A DNA stretch of 64,000 bases from an uncultured Pirellulaceae bacterium (lineage in GTDB: Bacteria > Planctomycetota > Planctomycetia > Pirellulales > Pirellulaceae), in the NCBI GenBank assembly GCA_937941455.1, contig CALDHM010000008.1, forward strand, positions 1 to 64,000, given 5' to 3'. Position 1 is the first letter of the stretch; each line of letters opens with the position of its first letter. Below the pieces are notes generated by a model that saw only the letters and a list, made by a program, of their open reading frames with translations, was not told the DNA's origin and did no database searches. Below, piece by piece: positions 1 through 13,100 of the stretch. The position numbers and the translations under genes are program-made.

Positions 1-1
1 C

Positions 2-124
2 GAACCAATGACCTCAACGGAACTGGATTACCTGCTTCCCGACCATTGGCTAAAAGCTCATCCTCAGCACCGTTGGACCATCGATCACATCCGCCGCGAA
101 GAGCGCAAAAGCAAGTCCCTGTAG
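2..124 (+). CDS. C-terminal end of an unknown protein (cut by window start)
   Basis: An open frame enters from the left edge and stops at TAG 122-124. It gives 40 residues ending in EERKSKSL, with a basic, polar tail. Nothing in this fragment identifies a family. The reading frame is supported only by its openness and a plausible hydrophilic C-terminus. The stop codon lies inside the first copy of a 21-bp tandem repeat, so the present C-terminus may have been set by that duplication. The gene converges on the rRNA unit. Confidence 0.4.
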   Translation, partial: EPMTSTELDYLLPDHWLKAHPQHRWTIDHIRREERKSKSL

Positions 125-160
125 TTCACCGAACGCTCACTGTAGTTCACCGAACGCTCA
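119..160. repeat. Perfect 21-bp tandem duplication
   Basis: Positions 119-139 and 140-160 are identical 21-bp units beginning CTGTAGTTCACCG. The stop codon of the partial gene at 2-124 lies in the first unit. It looks like a recent local duplication; no function is evident. Confidence 0.85.
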
Positions 161-328
161 CGATTTGCCTACAACCGCCATTGGCACGCCGATCAAAGTT
201 ACGGTCCTTTCGTGATTGGGGCTGAACACGAGTTGAACCGGCTCATCGCTTGCGATCGGCAGGCAGGCGAGGAGGACATTTTGAAATAGCCGTGTCGGAG
301 AGACCTTTTGGTAATTGCGAGTAGCCAC

Positions 329-365
329 AAAAAAACTCCCGTCAGAAAATTCCGACGGGAGTTTT
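329..365 (-). terminator. Intrinsic terminator of the 23S-5S rRNA unit
   Basis: A perfect 12-bp stem (332-343 paired with 354-365) encloses a 10-nt loop. On the minus strand the stem is followed by a run of T residues (335 down to 329). It sits about 6 bp past the 3' end of 5S rRNA, as expected for a rho-independent terminator of the rRNA transcript. The plus-strand side has a shorter T run, so it may also slow transcription arriving from the partial gene at 2-124. Confidence 0.85.
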
Positions 366-370
366 AAATA

Positions 371-480
371 ATCCGGCAAGACCTACTTTCGCGCTGGTAT
401 GCACTATCATCGGCTCGGAGTGCTTAACTTCTGTGTTCGGGATGGGAACAGGTGTGACCACTCCGATATAGTCACCGGAA
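371..480 (-). rRNA. rrf: 5S ribosomal RNA
   Basis: The minus strand reads as a 5S rRNA of about 110 nt. It includes the conserved core CCCATCCCGAACACAGAAG, the GCCGATGATAGTG segment and the GCGAAAGTAGG helix. The ends TCCGG and CCGGA pair to close helix I. It lies downstream of 23S rRNA with a 133-nt spacer (481-613) that contains a short hairpin but no tRNA. Ends are accurate to a few bases. Confidence 0.93.
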
Positions 481-613
481 GAAATCCGCAGGGCTTATTC
501 ACCCCTGCGGACTTAAACTTCGACATGATTTGTGACAAAGCGACGGCAATGTAGACCACGCCATGCAGCGCCGCAAACAGCTTTGGCAGCGTGTCTGCGA
601 AGAGACCTGAATA

Positions 614-3819
<3,206 letters not shown>

Positions 3820-5144
3820 AATTCAACTCTCTTCCAGCAGATCGCCAAGGCCATCGCCGAATCGAACTGAACTGATAGTTCGCTACTAAAAACTAGGTAA
3901 CGATATATTCGCTCTTTACTTTCGTACTTGCTCCAGTCCGACTGCCGAAGCAGCCCAATTGAAGCAGGCGCTAACATAAGAGTGGTTTACAACAACGACA
4001 CTTCCCAGCAAGCCCCTCGACGGGACTCCGCCAGATCGCATCGTCGTCAGATGCCATCGATTATCACAAACCAATTGTCAAAGATCATTTTCGTTGGCTC
4101 GAACCAACGCGCCCTCAATTGAAAGCGATCAAAAGCCATAAATGCATGAATGAAAGTGCCGAATCAATCGACACCACAAGCACTATGACCTTTGATCGAT
4201 GCCAATCGCAGACGCCTTCCCTGCCGAAACCAAAGGGGACCAGGATTGAGGCCCCAGGGCATCTCATGTCGATCGTAGAAACCACCAAGCGATGTTGAGT
4301 TTCGCGTTAAGCAAGTCGAAAATTATAACGAACTTGAGAAGCTTGTAAAGCCCAGTTTCGAAATTTTTTTCGATTCGCCGATCGTTGACTGCCAACACGT
4401 TCGTCAATCAGCCAACGCGATGCAGTATAGCGATTGAGAAACTGCCGACAAGGCCCCCCCGAAAAAAATTCTGCCTTGCGGTTTTACCCTGCCAAAAGGC
4501 TGCGGAAAACCCGCAAAAACCGATTGGGGCACCCTTTTTTCGGCATTTTCTGGCCCTTGGCTTGATCGGTCAAATTGGCACAGAAACCGGTAGGACGCGG
4601 CAGGCGGTCGAAAAGTTCTCGAAAAAAAATTCAACGCTGCTATCTCAACTTTTCAAACCGCACAGGGCTGTAACCCTTGCCCATGGCGGTCAACCACAAC
4701 GTTTGCTTCGCACACTTTCGGTTTCAGCTTTGGAATGTTTTGCTTTGTGCCACAACCCCGCAAACCGAACGGGTTTTAGCCGCCGGTTCTCGCGAAAACC
4801 GGCGCTAATGCGTTCCGGCTAATCGTGTTGAAACCAAACCTGGTCATTCGCAGTGGAGAAAAGTCAAAATTCCACAATGGCAGGGTGAGGAACCGGATTG
4901 ACAACCGTGAACTTTAGCGTTCCACCAACGGGATTGTCTCACGACCATCAATCACAACGCGTAAGCGTTCGGTTTTCACACGAACGGCGGACCATTGCCC
5001 GGTGGCCGACGCGTTTTACCGCCGACACTGAATAGCTATGTCGAACAAGGCAGCCGTAGAAATCGACCTTCGTCAAAATGGATGGCGAATCTTCCCGCGA
5101 ATGCCAGTGCAGACCGAGAAGATTCGAAAGCCCCTGAACGATGA
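3820..5144. other. Gene-free rRNA upstream region with palindromic repeat
   Basis: No convincing coding frame is seen in 1.3 kb; the longest open frames have arbitrary composition and no start signal. The stretch next to 3820 must carry the 23S-5S leader and promoter, but no clear -35/-10 pair could be fixed. A small hairpin CGTTGG-CTCGAA-CCAACG lies near 4092-4109. Around 4786-4822 a palindromic repeat contains the stem CCGGTT/AACCGG flanked by TTAGCCG and CGGCTAA, resembling the REP-like elements scattered in such genomes. There are A-rich and C-rich homopolymer tracts near 4450-4470. Confidence 0.5.
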
Positions 5145-6422
5145 TCAATTGCCGGATCGCGACGAAAGAGGCGCGCCGGTATGCGTCGAGGTTTTATCGG
5201 CGGGAAGCAGCGCGTCGGCAATCACAGCTAACTGGGTTTCATCGACGTAGCCCGATGTGGAAAAACGGACCTGGCCGGCGCGATCGACAAAAAGCAACGT
5301 CGGATACGTACGGAAGTTGGGGATTCGTTGCGTAACGGTCTCATCCCCGATCAAGCAGCTGTAGTTGACCTCATTTTGGTCGAGAAAATTTTTCAGAGCT
5401 GCTTTTTTCTCCTCGAGCGTGTCACCTTGCTCTATCGCGATTCCGACGATACAGAGCCCGCGGTCGCGGTAAGTTTCGGCCAGGTCATTGAGGTGGGGGA
5501 TTGACGCGCGGCAAGGGGCACACCAACTCCCCCAAACATCGATGACCAGCAGCTCGGCGTCGGCAAAATTGGAGCGGGTCAGCCGCCGATCAGCCACGTC
5601 GGGGAGCGAAAAATCGAAATCGTAGCGAGCAAACCCGGCGATCGCCGAGCGAATTCCCGACTCGATTCGCTCGCGATAATTCTGACGGCTATTTTCGATC
5701 GCCTCAGAAATTTTGGCAAAACAAGGGGCACGTTGGAACAGGTCGTCGTCCTCGATTTTGTCGAATTCCACCAACCCCCAGGACAACGCCTCGCTGACGA
5801 TTTGGACCGTTTTATCGCTGTCGCCCAGTAGCAAATAGCCCTTGGCCTCGGCCACCAAATAGGTCGCTAGACCGCTGCGTGCCGCAGCCGGTACGCGAGG
5901 ATTGGAGGCCAAGCGTCGACCGATTTCGCCGACGTGACGATACAGGTCCGCCGCTTGTTCTCGTTCGGAGTTGCGGTATTGATAGGCAAGCAATTCCAGC
6001 AGGTTCGCCACCTGACAACTCGTTTCGACATTGCCGAGACCGTTCGCATCGGCCTGCGTGGCTAAATCACGGGCGATTTGCGTCGATAGTCGGACCAAGC
6101 CCTTTCCTTTGGGGGGGAGTGATCCACGGTAAGCCTTTCCAATATCCACAATGGCGTCCAAGACTTGAATTTGAATGACGACTTGTGCACGGTATCGCTC
6201 GGAAATCGCTTGCAGGCTGCCGGTGAGCGTCGTGAAGTCTCGGTGCTCGTCGAATTCCGATTTGGCTGCGGAAATACGGTCCGCGGCGTCCCCCGACAGG
6301 CCAACCTGCCTTGCCAGCCCTTGGAACACGCCCAATCCAGCGGCTTCGACCGGAGCCAACCATGCGAGCGACCACCCGATCATCATTCCTGCGACCACCA
6401 TCAAGTGGAAATCCTTGCTCAT
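5145..6422 (-). CDS. Secreted TlpA-like thiol-disulfide oxidoreductase
   Basis: A 425-residue protein. The N-terminus has a hydrophobic stretch (about residues 7-28, ending PVEAAG) that looks like a signal peptide or anchor, so it probably works outside the cytoplasm. Residues 30-270 form an unrecognised, helix-rich region common in planctomycete TlpA proteins. The C-terminal 150 residues are a thioredoxin/AhpC-TSA fold. The redox motif is WCAPC (W300, C301, C304) in context VIDVWGSWCAPCRAS, and a cis-Pro segment (FRTYPTLLFVD) follows. Such proteins reduce or exchange disulfides of exported proteins or cytochrome c; the partner cannot be told here. It stands alone, with long gene-free DNA on both sides. 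Confidence 0.88.
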   Translation of the reverse strand: MSKDFHLMVVAGMMIGWSLAWLAPVEAAGLGVFQGLARQVGLSGDAADRISAAKSEFDEHRDFTTLTGSLQAISERYRAQVVIQIQVLDAIVDIGKAYRGSLPPKGKGLVRLSTQIARDLATQADANGLGNVETSCQVANLLELLAYQYRNSEREQAADLYRHVGEIGRRLASNPRVPAAARSGLATYLVAEAKGYLLLGDSDKTVQIVSEALSWGLVEFDKIEDDDLFQRAPCFAKISEAIENSRQNYRERIESGIRSAIAGFARYDFDFSLPDVADRRLTRSNFADAELLVIDVWGSWCAPCRASIPHLNDLAETYRDRGLCIVGIAIEQGDTLEEKKAALKNFLDQNEVNYSCLIGDETVTQRIPNFRTYPTLLFVDRAGQVRFSTSGYVDETQLAVIADALLPADKTSTHTGAPLSSRSGN

Positions 6423-7111
6423 CCTCTTTCTTCTCCTTGCAGTATTTTCAAATAACGTTCCATCTCTCGTGCAAAGCTAGCTTCATCTTTCGAAGCAAGC
6501 GATGCGCTGCCCGCTGTCCCTCTCCTTGGGAAGCAGCGCGAGTCGCACGGGGCCGTAACTTTTGAATCGAGATCGATCGGCAAAGCTGACCGCGATCGAA
6601 GATACGGAATTCAATTCGAGGCTCAAGTAGGGCCTGCTGCGGTAGGCGACCAAAATAAAGCCTCAAATTTTGAGCAAATCACGTGCCGATTTCCGGTTGG
6701 CGAATTTCGCTAGGCCGCCCATTTTGACGGTGTTGACGCTTTTCAGCGTCCAAACCTACGGAAATTCCAAAATTGGAATCGAGTTTGGCCGCAGCAAAAT
6801 TCGGGGATGATCCATAAGTCGAGCTTATGGTGATGGCGGGCTGAAGGCGATGTTAAGGAAAATTCATTAACGCTAGCTCCTTGTTGAGGCGACGGCGGCA
6901 TGAATTTCCGAATTTTCGACCACGGACTGCCGTGCTTGACAGGACGAAATGGGAGTGACGATAGCGCGGAGATCCGCGCGGGGGCAAGATTCGGGTAGTT
7001 GAGCGGTCACGGCGACTCAGAGCCTATCCCAAACTCAGCCCTCGCTGAACCTTCGGTTTAGGGGTACTGTCGGATTTGGGATAGACGCTTAGCCCCTAAT
7101 GGATCGTGCAT
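6423..7111. other. Gene-free region with a chain of small hairpins
   Basis: No plausible gene is seen. Several short perfect stems follow one another: GACGCT-TTTC-AGCGTC at 6735-6750, an ATTCCA/TGGAAT palindrome at 6764-6779, CCATAAG-TCGAG-CTTATGG at 6812-6830 and GCGCGGA-GA-TCCGCGC at 6964-6979. None is followed by a T run. The right end carries the dispersed repeat at 7019-7097. Whether the hairpins are transcribed as one RNA cannot be decided by eye. Confidence 0.4.
7019..7097. repeat. Dispersed palindromic repeat, copy A
   Basis: Perfect 9-bp terminal inverted repeats TATCCCAAA (7025-7033) and TTTGGGATA (7075-7083) bound a core reading GCCCTCGCTGAACCTTCGG, followed by GGGTACTGTCGG. Related copies lie at 19183-19256 (same orientation) and 21762-21827 (opposite orientation). 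It has no coding capacity, as in MITE-like or REP-like elements. Confidence 0.7.
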
Positions 7112-7726
7112 TTAGGCTCGGCCAAATTCCTCGTCGTAGTCGTCCATCGAGGCCTGGATCACCCGGCAAGCTTGTTCACAGCCGTAGACTGCGGCGATCG
7201 TGACCTGGGGTTGCTCATCCACCATCGACTTGTAGGTGGCGAAGTAGTGCTTGATGCGCGCGGTCATCGCCTCGGGGATTTGCCGCAGGTCGGTGACCTT
7301 CGAGAGGATGTTGTCGTTGGCCAGCACCGCGATGATCTTGTCGTCCGCCTCGCCGTTGTCCTGCAGTTGCAAACCGCCGACGACGTTGGCCCGCACGATG
7401 ACTTCGGCGCGGGTGATTGGGCGTTCGCTGATGACGCAAATATCCATCGGGTCGCCGTCCCCCCGAGTCGTGCCGGGGGACAATTCGCACACCCGGCGAC
7501 CGCAATAGGTTTGCGGAATGAATCCGTAGAGAATTGGCGGTTGGGAGGAATATCGCTGGGGGCGATCTACTCGAAGGTAGCCAGTGGCCTTGTCGATTTC
7601 GTACTTCACGAAGTCGAAGGGGGTGATTTCGATGTACGCCTCGACGACTTGCGGGGCCAGGGGACCGGGGCTCAAGCCGTGCCATGGATGTGGTCGCCAA
7701 CGAAAAAAAGGCTGTGAAAACGCCAC
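7112..7726 (-). CDS. ppa: Inorganic pyrophosphatase (family I)
   Basis: This gene hydrolyses pyrophosphate to phosphate in the cytoplasm, pulling biosynthetic reactions forward. The 204-residue product has the family I signatures: the aspartate-rich segment [10 protein letters not shown] with metal-binding aspartates, the earlier [15 protein letters not shown] stretch with catalytic Lys and Arg, and a late basic segment ending IKHYFATYK. The open frame extends 37 codons upstream, but GTG at 7726 is preferred. It is preceded by TAGGAG at the right spacing and starts just before the conserved region. The usual bacterial length is 170-180 residues, so this one carries a short N-terminal extension. 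It is transcribed alone. Confidence 0.93.
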   Translation of the reverse strand: MAFSQPFFRWRPHPWHGLSPGPLAPQVVEAYIEITPFDFVKYEIDKATGYLRVDRPQRYSSQPPILYGFIPQTYCGRRVCELSPGTTRGDGDPMDICVISERPITRAEVIVRANVVGGLQLQDNGEADDKIIAVLANDNILSKVTDLRQIPEAMTARIKHYFATYKSMVDEQPQVTIAAVYGCEQACRVIQASMDDYDEEFGRA

Positions 7727-7897
7727 AATTGGGCTCCTACCTGTAAGAGATTTGTCGTTAGAACTCGCCAAACTTGGGCACGACTTTCGTTGTCCTCTTT
7801 CCGCTTTCCGCGCGGGGCAGCTGCCAACCAAAAGCATCAGGGATGGGGTTGTTTTTGGCTCTCGTGGAAGATATGGCTCACTTTCGCCCGCCGTTGC

Positions 7898-9733
7898 TCA
7901 GTTTGCAACTGGAGTGTAACTGTAGCCACCGCCGTAGCCTAGCGGAATTCCCAGTTGCCAGTACACCAGTAAAAACGCCGACCAGACGATTAAAAACGCG
8001 AGGGAGTAAGGCAGCATCATCGAGGTGATCGTTCCAATTCCCGCTTTGGTGTAGTACCGCTGTGAAAAGACGACGACCAAGGGGAAGTACGGGAGCATCG
8101 GCGTGATGATGTTGGTTGTCGAATCGCCGACTCGGTAAGCGGCCTGCGCGAATTCCGGCGAAACCTCCAGCATCATCAGCATCGGAACGAAGATCGGCGA
8201 CAGCATGGCCCATTTCGCACTAGCCGATCCGATGAGCAAATTCACGGCGGCGGTCAGCAAAATGATGCCGAGAATAATCACCCACACGGGCTGGCCCCGC
8301 AAGGCATTGGCCCCTTTGACTGCGAGCAGTACACCGATGTTCGAACTGACGAACAAGTGGATGAAAATCGCTGCGAAAAAGACGAGCACGAGATAATAGG
8401 CCATCGACTCCATCGCCTTGCTCATCCCCTTGATGATGTCTCGGTGCGACTTGAAATTGCCCGATACATAACCGTGGACGATTCCGGGGACCAGGAACAA
8501 CAAGAAGATCAGCGGGACGATCGCGTTCATGATCGGCGCTCCGGGGATTGATTTTGCAGCATAGATCGTCGCGGCGGATTGCCCGGCGCGTTCGAACTCG
8601 ACCAACAGCGGTTTGTCGGCGGCAAGTTTATCGAGTTGTTTTTCGAAGTTCTTTCGATCGCCGACCTCGACTTTGTCGAACCGCAGGAGCCTGTCCCCGG
8701 CGGCGAGGCCGGCGGCAGCCGCGGGACCTTTGTCGCGCACCTCGCTGACGACGAGGCCGCCGAGTTCACTTTCGGATACCGAAAAACCGAGATCCTTGGT
8801 CTTGTTGCGCAGCGACGTCAGCGAACCGAGTGGATCTCGCAAAGACGAATTTTGTGGCGCGGCCCAGGCGACCAGCGACACAATCCCCACCAACATCGTC
8901 AGCAACCCGCAGTACATCGCCAGGCGGTCGCGGGGGGTGAGGGCTTCGATTTTGGGGATCTTGTCCTGATCGCCGTCGATTGGAGTCGTCCGCAGCTTGG
9001 GCTCAATGATGCGGTCCGTGATGAACCAGCCTACCCCGACGATCACGAACGACGATATTGCAGTAAACAGCCAGTTGCACAAGGGATTGACGCTGTAATT
9101 GGGATTGATGATGGCCGCCCCGACCTCGGTCAGCCCCGCCAGCAGCGGATCGATGCCGCTGGGAACAAAGTTCGCGCTGAATCCTCCGGAAACTCCGGCA
9201 AAAGCCGCAGCGATTCCGGCCAGCGGATGCCTTCCCGCTCCGTAAAACATCAACCCTGCCAGCGGAATTACCAGCACGTATCCGGCGTCAGCGGCGGTAT
9301 GGCTGATGATGGCTACCAAAATTACCATCGGCGTCAGCAGTTTTCGCGGCGTCAGATCCAGCAACCATTTCAGGACCGCGTTGATAAAGCCTGCGTGTTC
9401 GGCGACTCCCACCCCCAGTAGCGCGACCAGCACGACGCCCAGCGGAGGAAACTTGACAAACTCTTCGACCATTTTGGTCAGCAGGGTAGCAAGCGCCGGG
9501 AGGGTGGCTAGGTTTTTGACCGCGATCGGCGTCTTCCCCCCCGGCACTTGCGGGTCGATTTCACTAAACGACATTGTCGACAGCCAGGCTGAGAGAATCC
9601 AGACGGCGATGATCCCCAGGAAGAACAACACGGCAGGGTCTGGCAGCTTGTTGCCGAGCCATTCCACGCTGTCAAGCAAGCGTAACACCAAACCTCGTTT
9701 GACTTGAGTCGAGTCGCCTCCGTCTCGCGCCAT
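7898..9733 (-). CDS. abgT: AbgT-family transporter with an internal PDZ domain
   Basis: A 611-residue polytopic membrane protein. The N-terminal half (LLDSVEWLGNKLPDPAVLFF onward) and the C-terminal half (from the SIPGAPIMNAIVPLIFLLF region to the end) match the AbgT family, importers of p-aminobenzoyl-glutamate or drug/sulfonamide exporters. Family members are about 510 residues. Here roughly 100 extra residues (about 310-390) sit in the middle. They contain a PDZ-like sequence: GLVVSEVRDKGPAAAAGL, then AAGDRLLRFDKVEV, the carboxylate-binding and Gly-Asp core of PDZ folds. The start is ATG 9733, preceded by GCGGGAG. The open frame continues upstream, but without a better signal. Substrate and direction of transport cannot be read from the sequence. 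Confidence 0.88.
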   Translation of the reverse strand: MARDGGDSTQVKRGLVLRLLDSVEWLGNKLPDPAVLFFLGIIAVWILSAWLSTMSFSEIDPQVPGGKTPIAVKNLATLPALATLLTKMVEEFVKFPPLGVVLVALLGVGVAEHAGFINAVLKWLLDLTPRKLLTPMVILVAIISHTAADAGYVLVIPLAGLMFYGAGRHPLAGIAAAFAGVSGGFSANFVPSGIDPLLAGLTEVGAAIINPNYSVNPLCNWLFTAISSFVIVGVGWFITDRIIEPKLRTTPIDGDQDKIPKIEALTPRDRLAMYCGLLTMLVGIVSLVAWAAPQNSSLRDPLGSLTSLRNKTKDLGFSVSESELGGLVVSEVRDKGPAAAAGLAAGDRLLRFDKVEVGDRKNFEKQLDKLAADKPLLVEFERAGQSAATIYAAKSIPGAPIMNAIVPLIFLLFLVPGIVHGYVSGNFKSHRDIIKGMSKAMESMAYYLVLVFFAAIFIHLFVSSNIGVLLAVKGANALRGQPVWVIILGIILLTAAVNLLIGSASAKWAMLSPIFVPMLMMLEVSPEFAQAAYRVGDSTTNIITPMLPYFPLVVVFSQRYYTKAGIGTITSMMLPYSLAFLIVWSAFLLVYWQLGIPLGYGGGYSYTPVAN

Positions 9734-10168
9734 CGCGACAACTCCCGCATTTCGCTGTTGAATCGACCCGCGGTCCGCCGCGCTGAACGCCAAACGCAAG
9801 CCCCAGGCCGTGACCAGTCCATATCCTACACCAAACCATAGGAAAATGAATCTCGATCGTGTGCCTGCTGGTCGACGTCACATGCCGGTGCCGGGTCTCC
9901 CCGAGGCAAGGTTTCAGCACGAGGGATTGGGCGGATCGCAAAGACACCGCTTGGTGAATTGGGTTAAACTAATCCTTGGCTTTGTCCCACGGGCGAATCG
10001 ACCAATCGCTTCGTGCCCGGTTTTCGAAAGTACCACCAGCGATGGCCTTGAGGCTGACTGGTTTTAGCGCAAAGCCTGCCGTTCCCTTTTCTATTCGACG
10101 ATGTTGGCGATCCAAGTCCATTTCGATTCGGTTTGCGATTGGTCGTCGGTTCTCCTGAGAGTTAACGT
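9734..10168. other. Divergent intergenic region
   Basis: This region separates the AbgT-like gene (minus) from the DUF1549/DUF1553 gene (plus) and must hold promoters for both. No convincing small gene, terminator or strong -35/-10 pair was found by eye. Confidence 0.4.
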
Positions 10169-13100
10169 ATGTGGACTAATCGACCCGGCCGACATGATGT
10201 TGCGACCGTCAAGAGCTATTCGGTTTTTGTTAACCTGCTCCTTATCATTATCATTTTGGTGGTTGAAGAGATTGTCCTGGCCCAGGATCAGCCCGTCCAG
10301 TTCGCGCGGGACATTCGCCCGATTCTGTCGCAAAAGTGTTTCGCTTGTCATGGCTTCGACGAAGCGGCCCGCTGCGCCGATTTACGTCTGGACTTACCCC
10401 CGTCACCCGAGTCGGGGGTCATCGTTCCGGGAGATCCCAACGCCAGCGAGTTGATCCGACGAGTGTCGGCTCCACGCGATTCCGACCAGCGGATGCCGCA
10501 GCCATCGACCCACCAAGAGTTGACCGACGCCGAAATTGGGCTGATCCGCGCCTGGATCCAGCAAGGAGCAGATTACGCTATCCATTGGGCTTTTGTCCGT
10601 CCGCGCAAGCCCGTGTTGCCGCCGCTGCCTGAGGAGCTGATTCCCTCAGGGGGAAATCCGATCGATTACTTTGTTCGCGACCGGTTGCGGCAGCGCGGCC
10701 TTGCTCCGGCTCCTCCCGCGGATCGCTCGGCGCTCATCCGGCGGCTTCACCTGGACTTGACCGGATTGCCGCCGACGGCTGCAGAGGTCGCGCGGTTTGT
10801 CAACGACGCGGATCCTGCAGCCTACGAACGCTTAGTCGAGCGGCTGTTGGCCAGCCCGCACTTCGGCGAGCGGATGGCCCTGGAATGGCTGGACGTCGCA
10901 CGCTATGCCGACACCAATGGATACTCGATCGACGGCGGGCGGCATATGTGGATGTACCGCGATTGGGTGATCCAAGCCTTCAACGACAACATGCCCTACG
11001 ATCGATTCTTAATCGAACAACTCGCAGGGGACTTGTTACCGAACCCGAGTGAGGGGCAGTTGATCGCGACCGGATTTCAGCGGAACCACATGATCACGCA
11101 CGAGGGGGGGACGATTCCCGAAGAAAACTTGCTTAACTATAACGCGGATCGCGTCAAGACTTTCGGGGAGGCTGTGCTGGGTTTGACCTTGGGCTGCGCG
11201 CAATGCCACAATCACAAGTACGATCCAATCTCGCAACGAGAGTATTATCAACTTTACGCCTTTTTCAATGGCATCGACGAGCAGGGGCTGGATGGCGACG
11301 GTGGCCGCAACGCGGCGCCTGCCATCGAGGCACGCACCGTTCTGCAGCCCCACGGTCTGGCGGAAATTGAACGCACCGTCGCCAAGCTTAACCGGGAGTT
11401 GACGACGCCGGACGAGCGACGGCTCGAGGCCTGGGTTAGGGAGCAACGGCGGCGACTGGCCGAGCGAGGCGTTGGATTCGCCCTACACGAGGTGGAGGTG
11501 TTGAACGTGACGACGCCTAATCTCGGCAGCGGCTTTGCCGTCAATGGACGCAATGCGATTCGATTCTACGGGCAAGCGGGCTTTTTGGCATTCGACATCT
11601 CCACAAGGCTCCCCCCCCTCGATCAGCCGATTCGCGGCATCCGCGTGGTCTTTCACCCCGACGAACAACTGCCCGGAGGGGGCTGGGGGCGCGGTGTGCG
11701 AAAGTTTCGCCGCGACGATCGCGACATCGAAAAAGGCTCGTTCGTTCTGACCGCAGTGTCCCTGTCGGCCGACGCCAGCCCGGGAGAACAAGTCAACCTG
11801 CATGCCTTGCGGCGAATCTCGCAAGTGACCGCCAGCAGTTGGGATCCGGCATTCTGGCCAGCGGATACGCTGGACCCGCGATACGAAAATGGCTGGTCTC
11901 CGCATTTGCAACAAGATGGACCGGCGCATCTCACGGCGTCCTTGGCCGAGCCGATCGAGGCGAATCAGACCCCGTACCTGGCGATTCATCTGAATTTCGG
12001 ATGGGGCCAAGGATTGATCCCGGCACGATTTTCGGTTTTCGTTTTTACGGGGAACGATCCCGACAGCGACCTTCCCAGCGACCTCATTCCCCTGCTCGAA
12101 ACAACTCCGGCGCAGCGAACTGCGAAAGAGACCGCAGCACTTTGGCAGCATTACGCTCAACGTGCCGACGAAACCTCCGCGCTGCGAGTCAGTCTGGCCA
12201 ACCATCGCGAGCGGTTGCGCGTTTTTTCGGATCGGTTCTCGACGATGGTCATGAAACAAGCCGCGACGCCGCGGGAGACATTCGTGTACACACGGGGCGA
12301 CTACAGTCAACCGGCCGAAAAGGTCGTCCCCGGCGTCCCCGGCGTGTTGCCACCACTCCCCAGCGATGCGGCACCGAATAGGTTGACGTTGGCACGCTGG
12401 GTGACTTCCCCAGACCATCCGTTAACGGCGCGGGTGGCGGTCAATCGGTTTTGGAAAATGATGTTCGGCCGCGGCTTGGTCGCGACACCGGCAGATTTCG
12501 GTTCCCAAGGGTCTTGGCCGTCGCACCCCGAACTGTTGGATTATTTGGCGGTTGATTTCCAAGAAAATGGCTGGGACATCAAACGGCTGATTTTCCAAAT
12601 TGTGACGTCGGAAATCTATCGACAATCCTCCTTCGCCAGTGGGCAAGCCCTGGCCGTTGACCCCGATAACCAGTGGCTTGCGAGGGGGCCGCGATTTCGG
12701 CTGCCGGCCGAGTTGATTCGCGATCAGGCATTGGCCGTCAGCGGCCTGTTGGTGCCGTGGATCGGGGGCCCCAGCGTCAATCCCTACACGCCCGGCGACC
12801 CTTGGCGCGAGATCAGCCATTACGGCAGCACGCAGGCGACCGCCCAAAGCTTTGTGCAAGATCATGGAGAAAAGCTGTATCGCCGATCGCTGTACACGTA
12901 TTGGAAACGAACGTCGCCGCCCATCAACATGAGCCTGTTCGATGCGCCGAATCGCGAAGTCTGCGCGGTTGAGCGGCCCACCACGACGACGCCGTTGCAA
13001 GCCTTGGTCATGCTGAACGACGTCCAATTTGTCGAGGCTCAACGTTGCTTTGCCGAGCGGATCCTTCAGCAAACCGGAGAAGATGCCGACCGCCTCGCTT

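Noticed and set aside
158-379. 73-residue minus-strand frame beside 5S rRNA
   Set aside because: It starts inside the 5S gene and runs through the terminator hairpin. Nothing supports a real start; its later part might be a gene relic.
4054-4082. TTGACA hexamer on the minus strand as the 23S promoter
   Set aside because: No -10 box at a proper distance; the nearest GATAAT is only about 10 nt away.
4385-4822. 145-residue plus-strand frame upstream of 23S
   Set aside because: Composition is irregular, there is no ribosome site, and it includes a palindromic repeat and homopolymer tracts.
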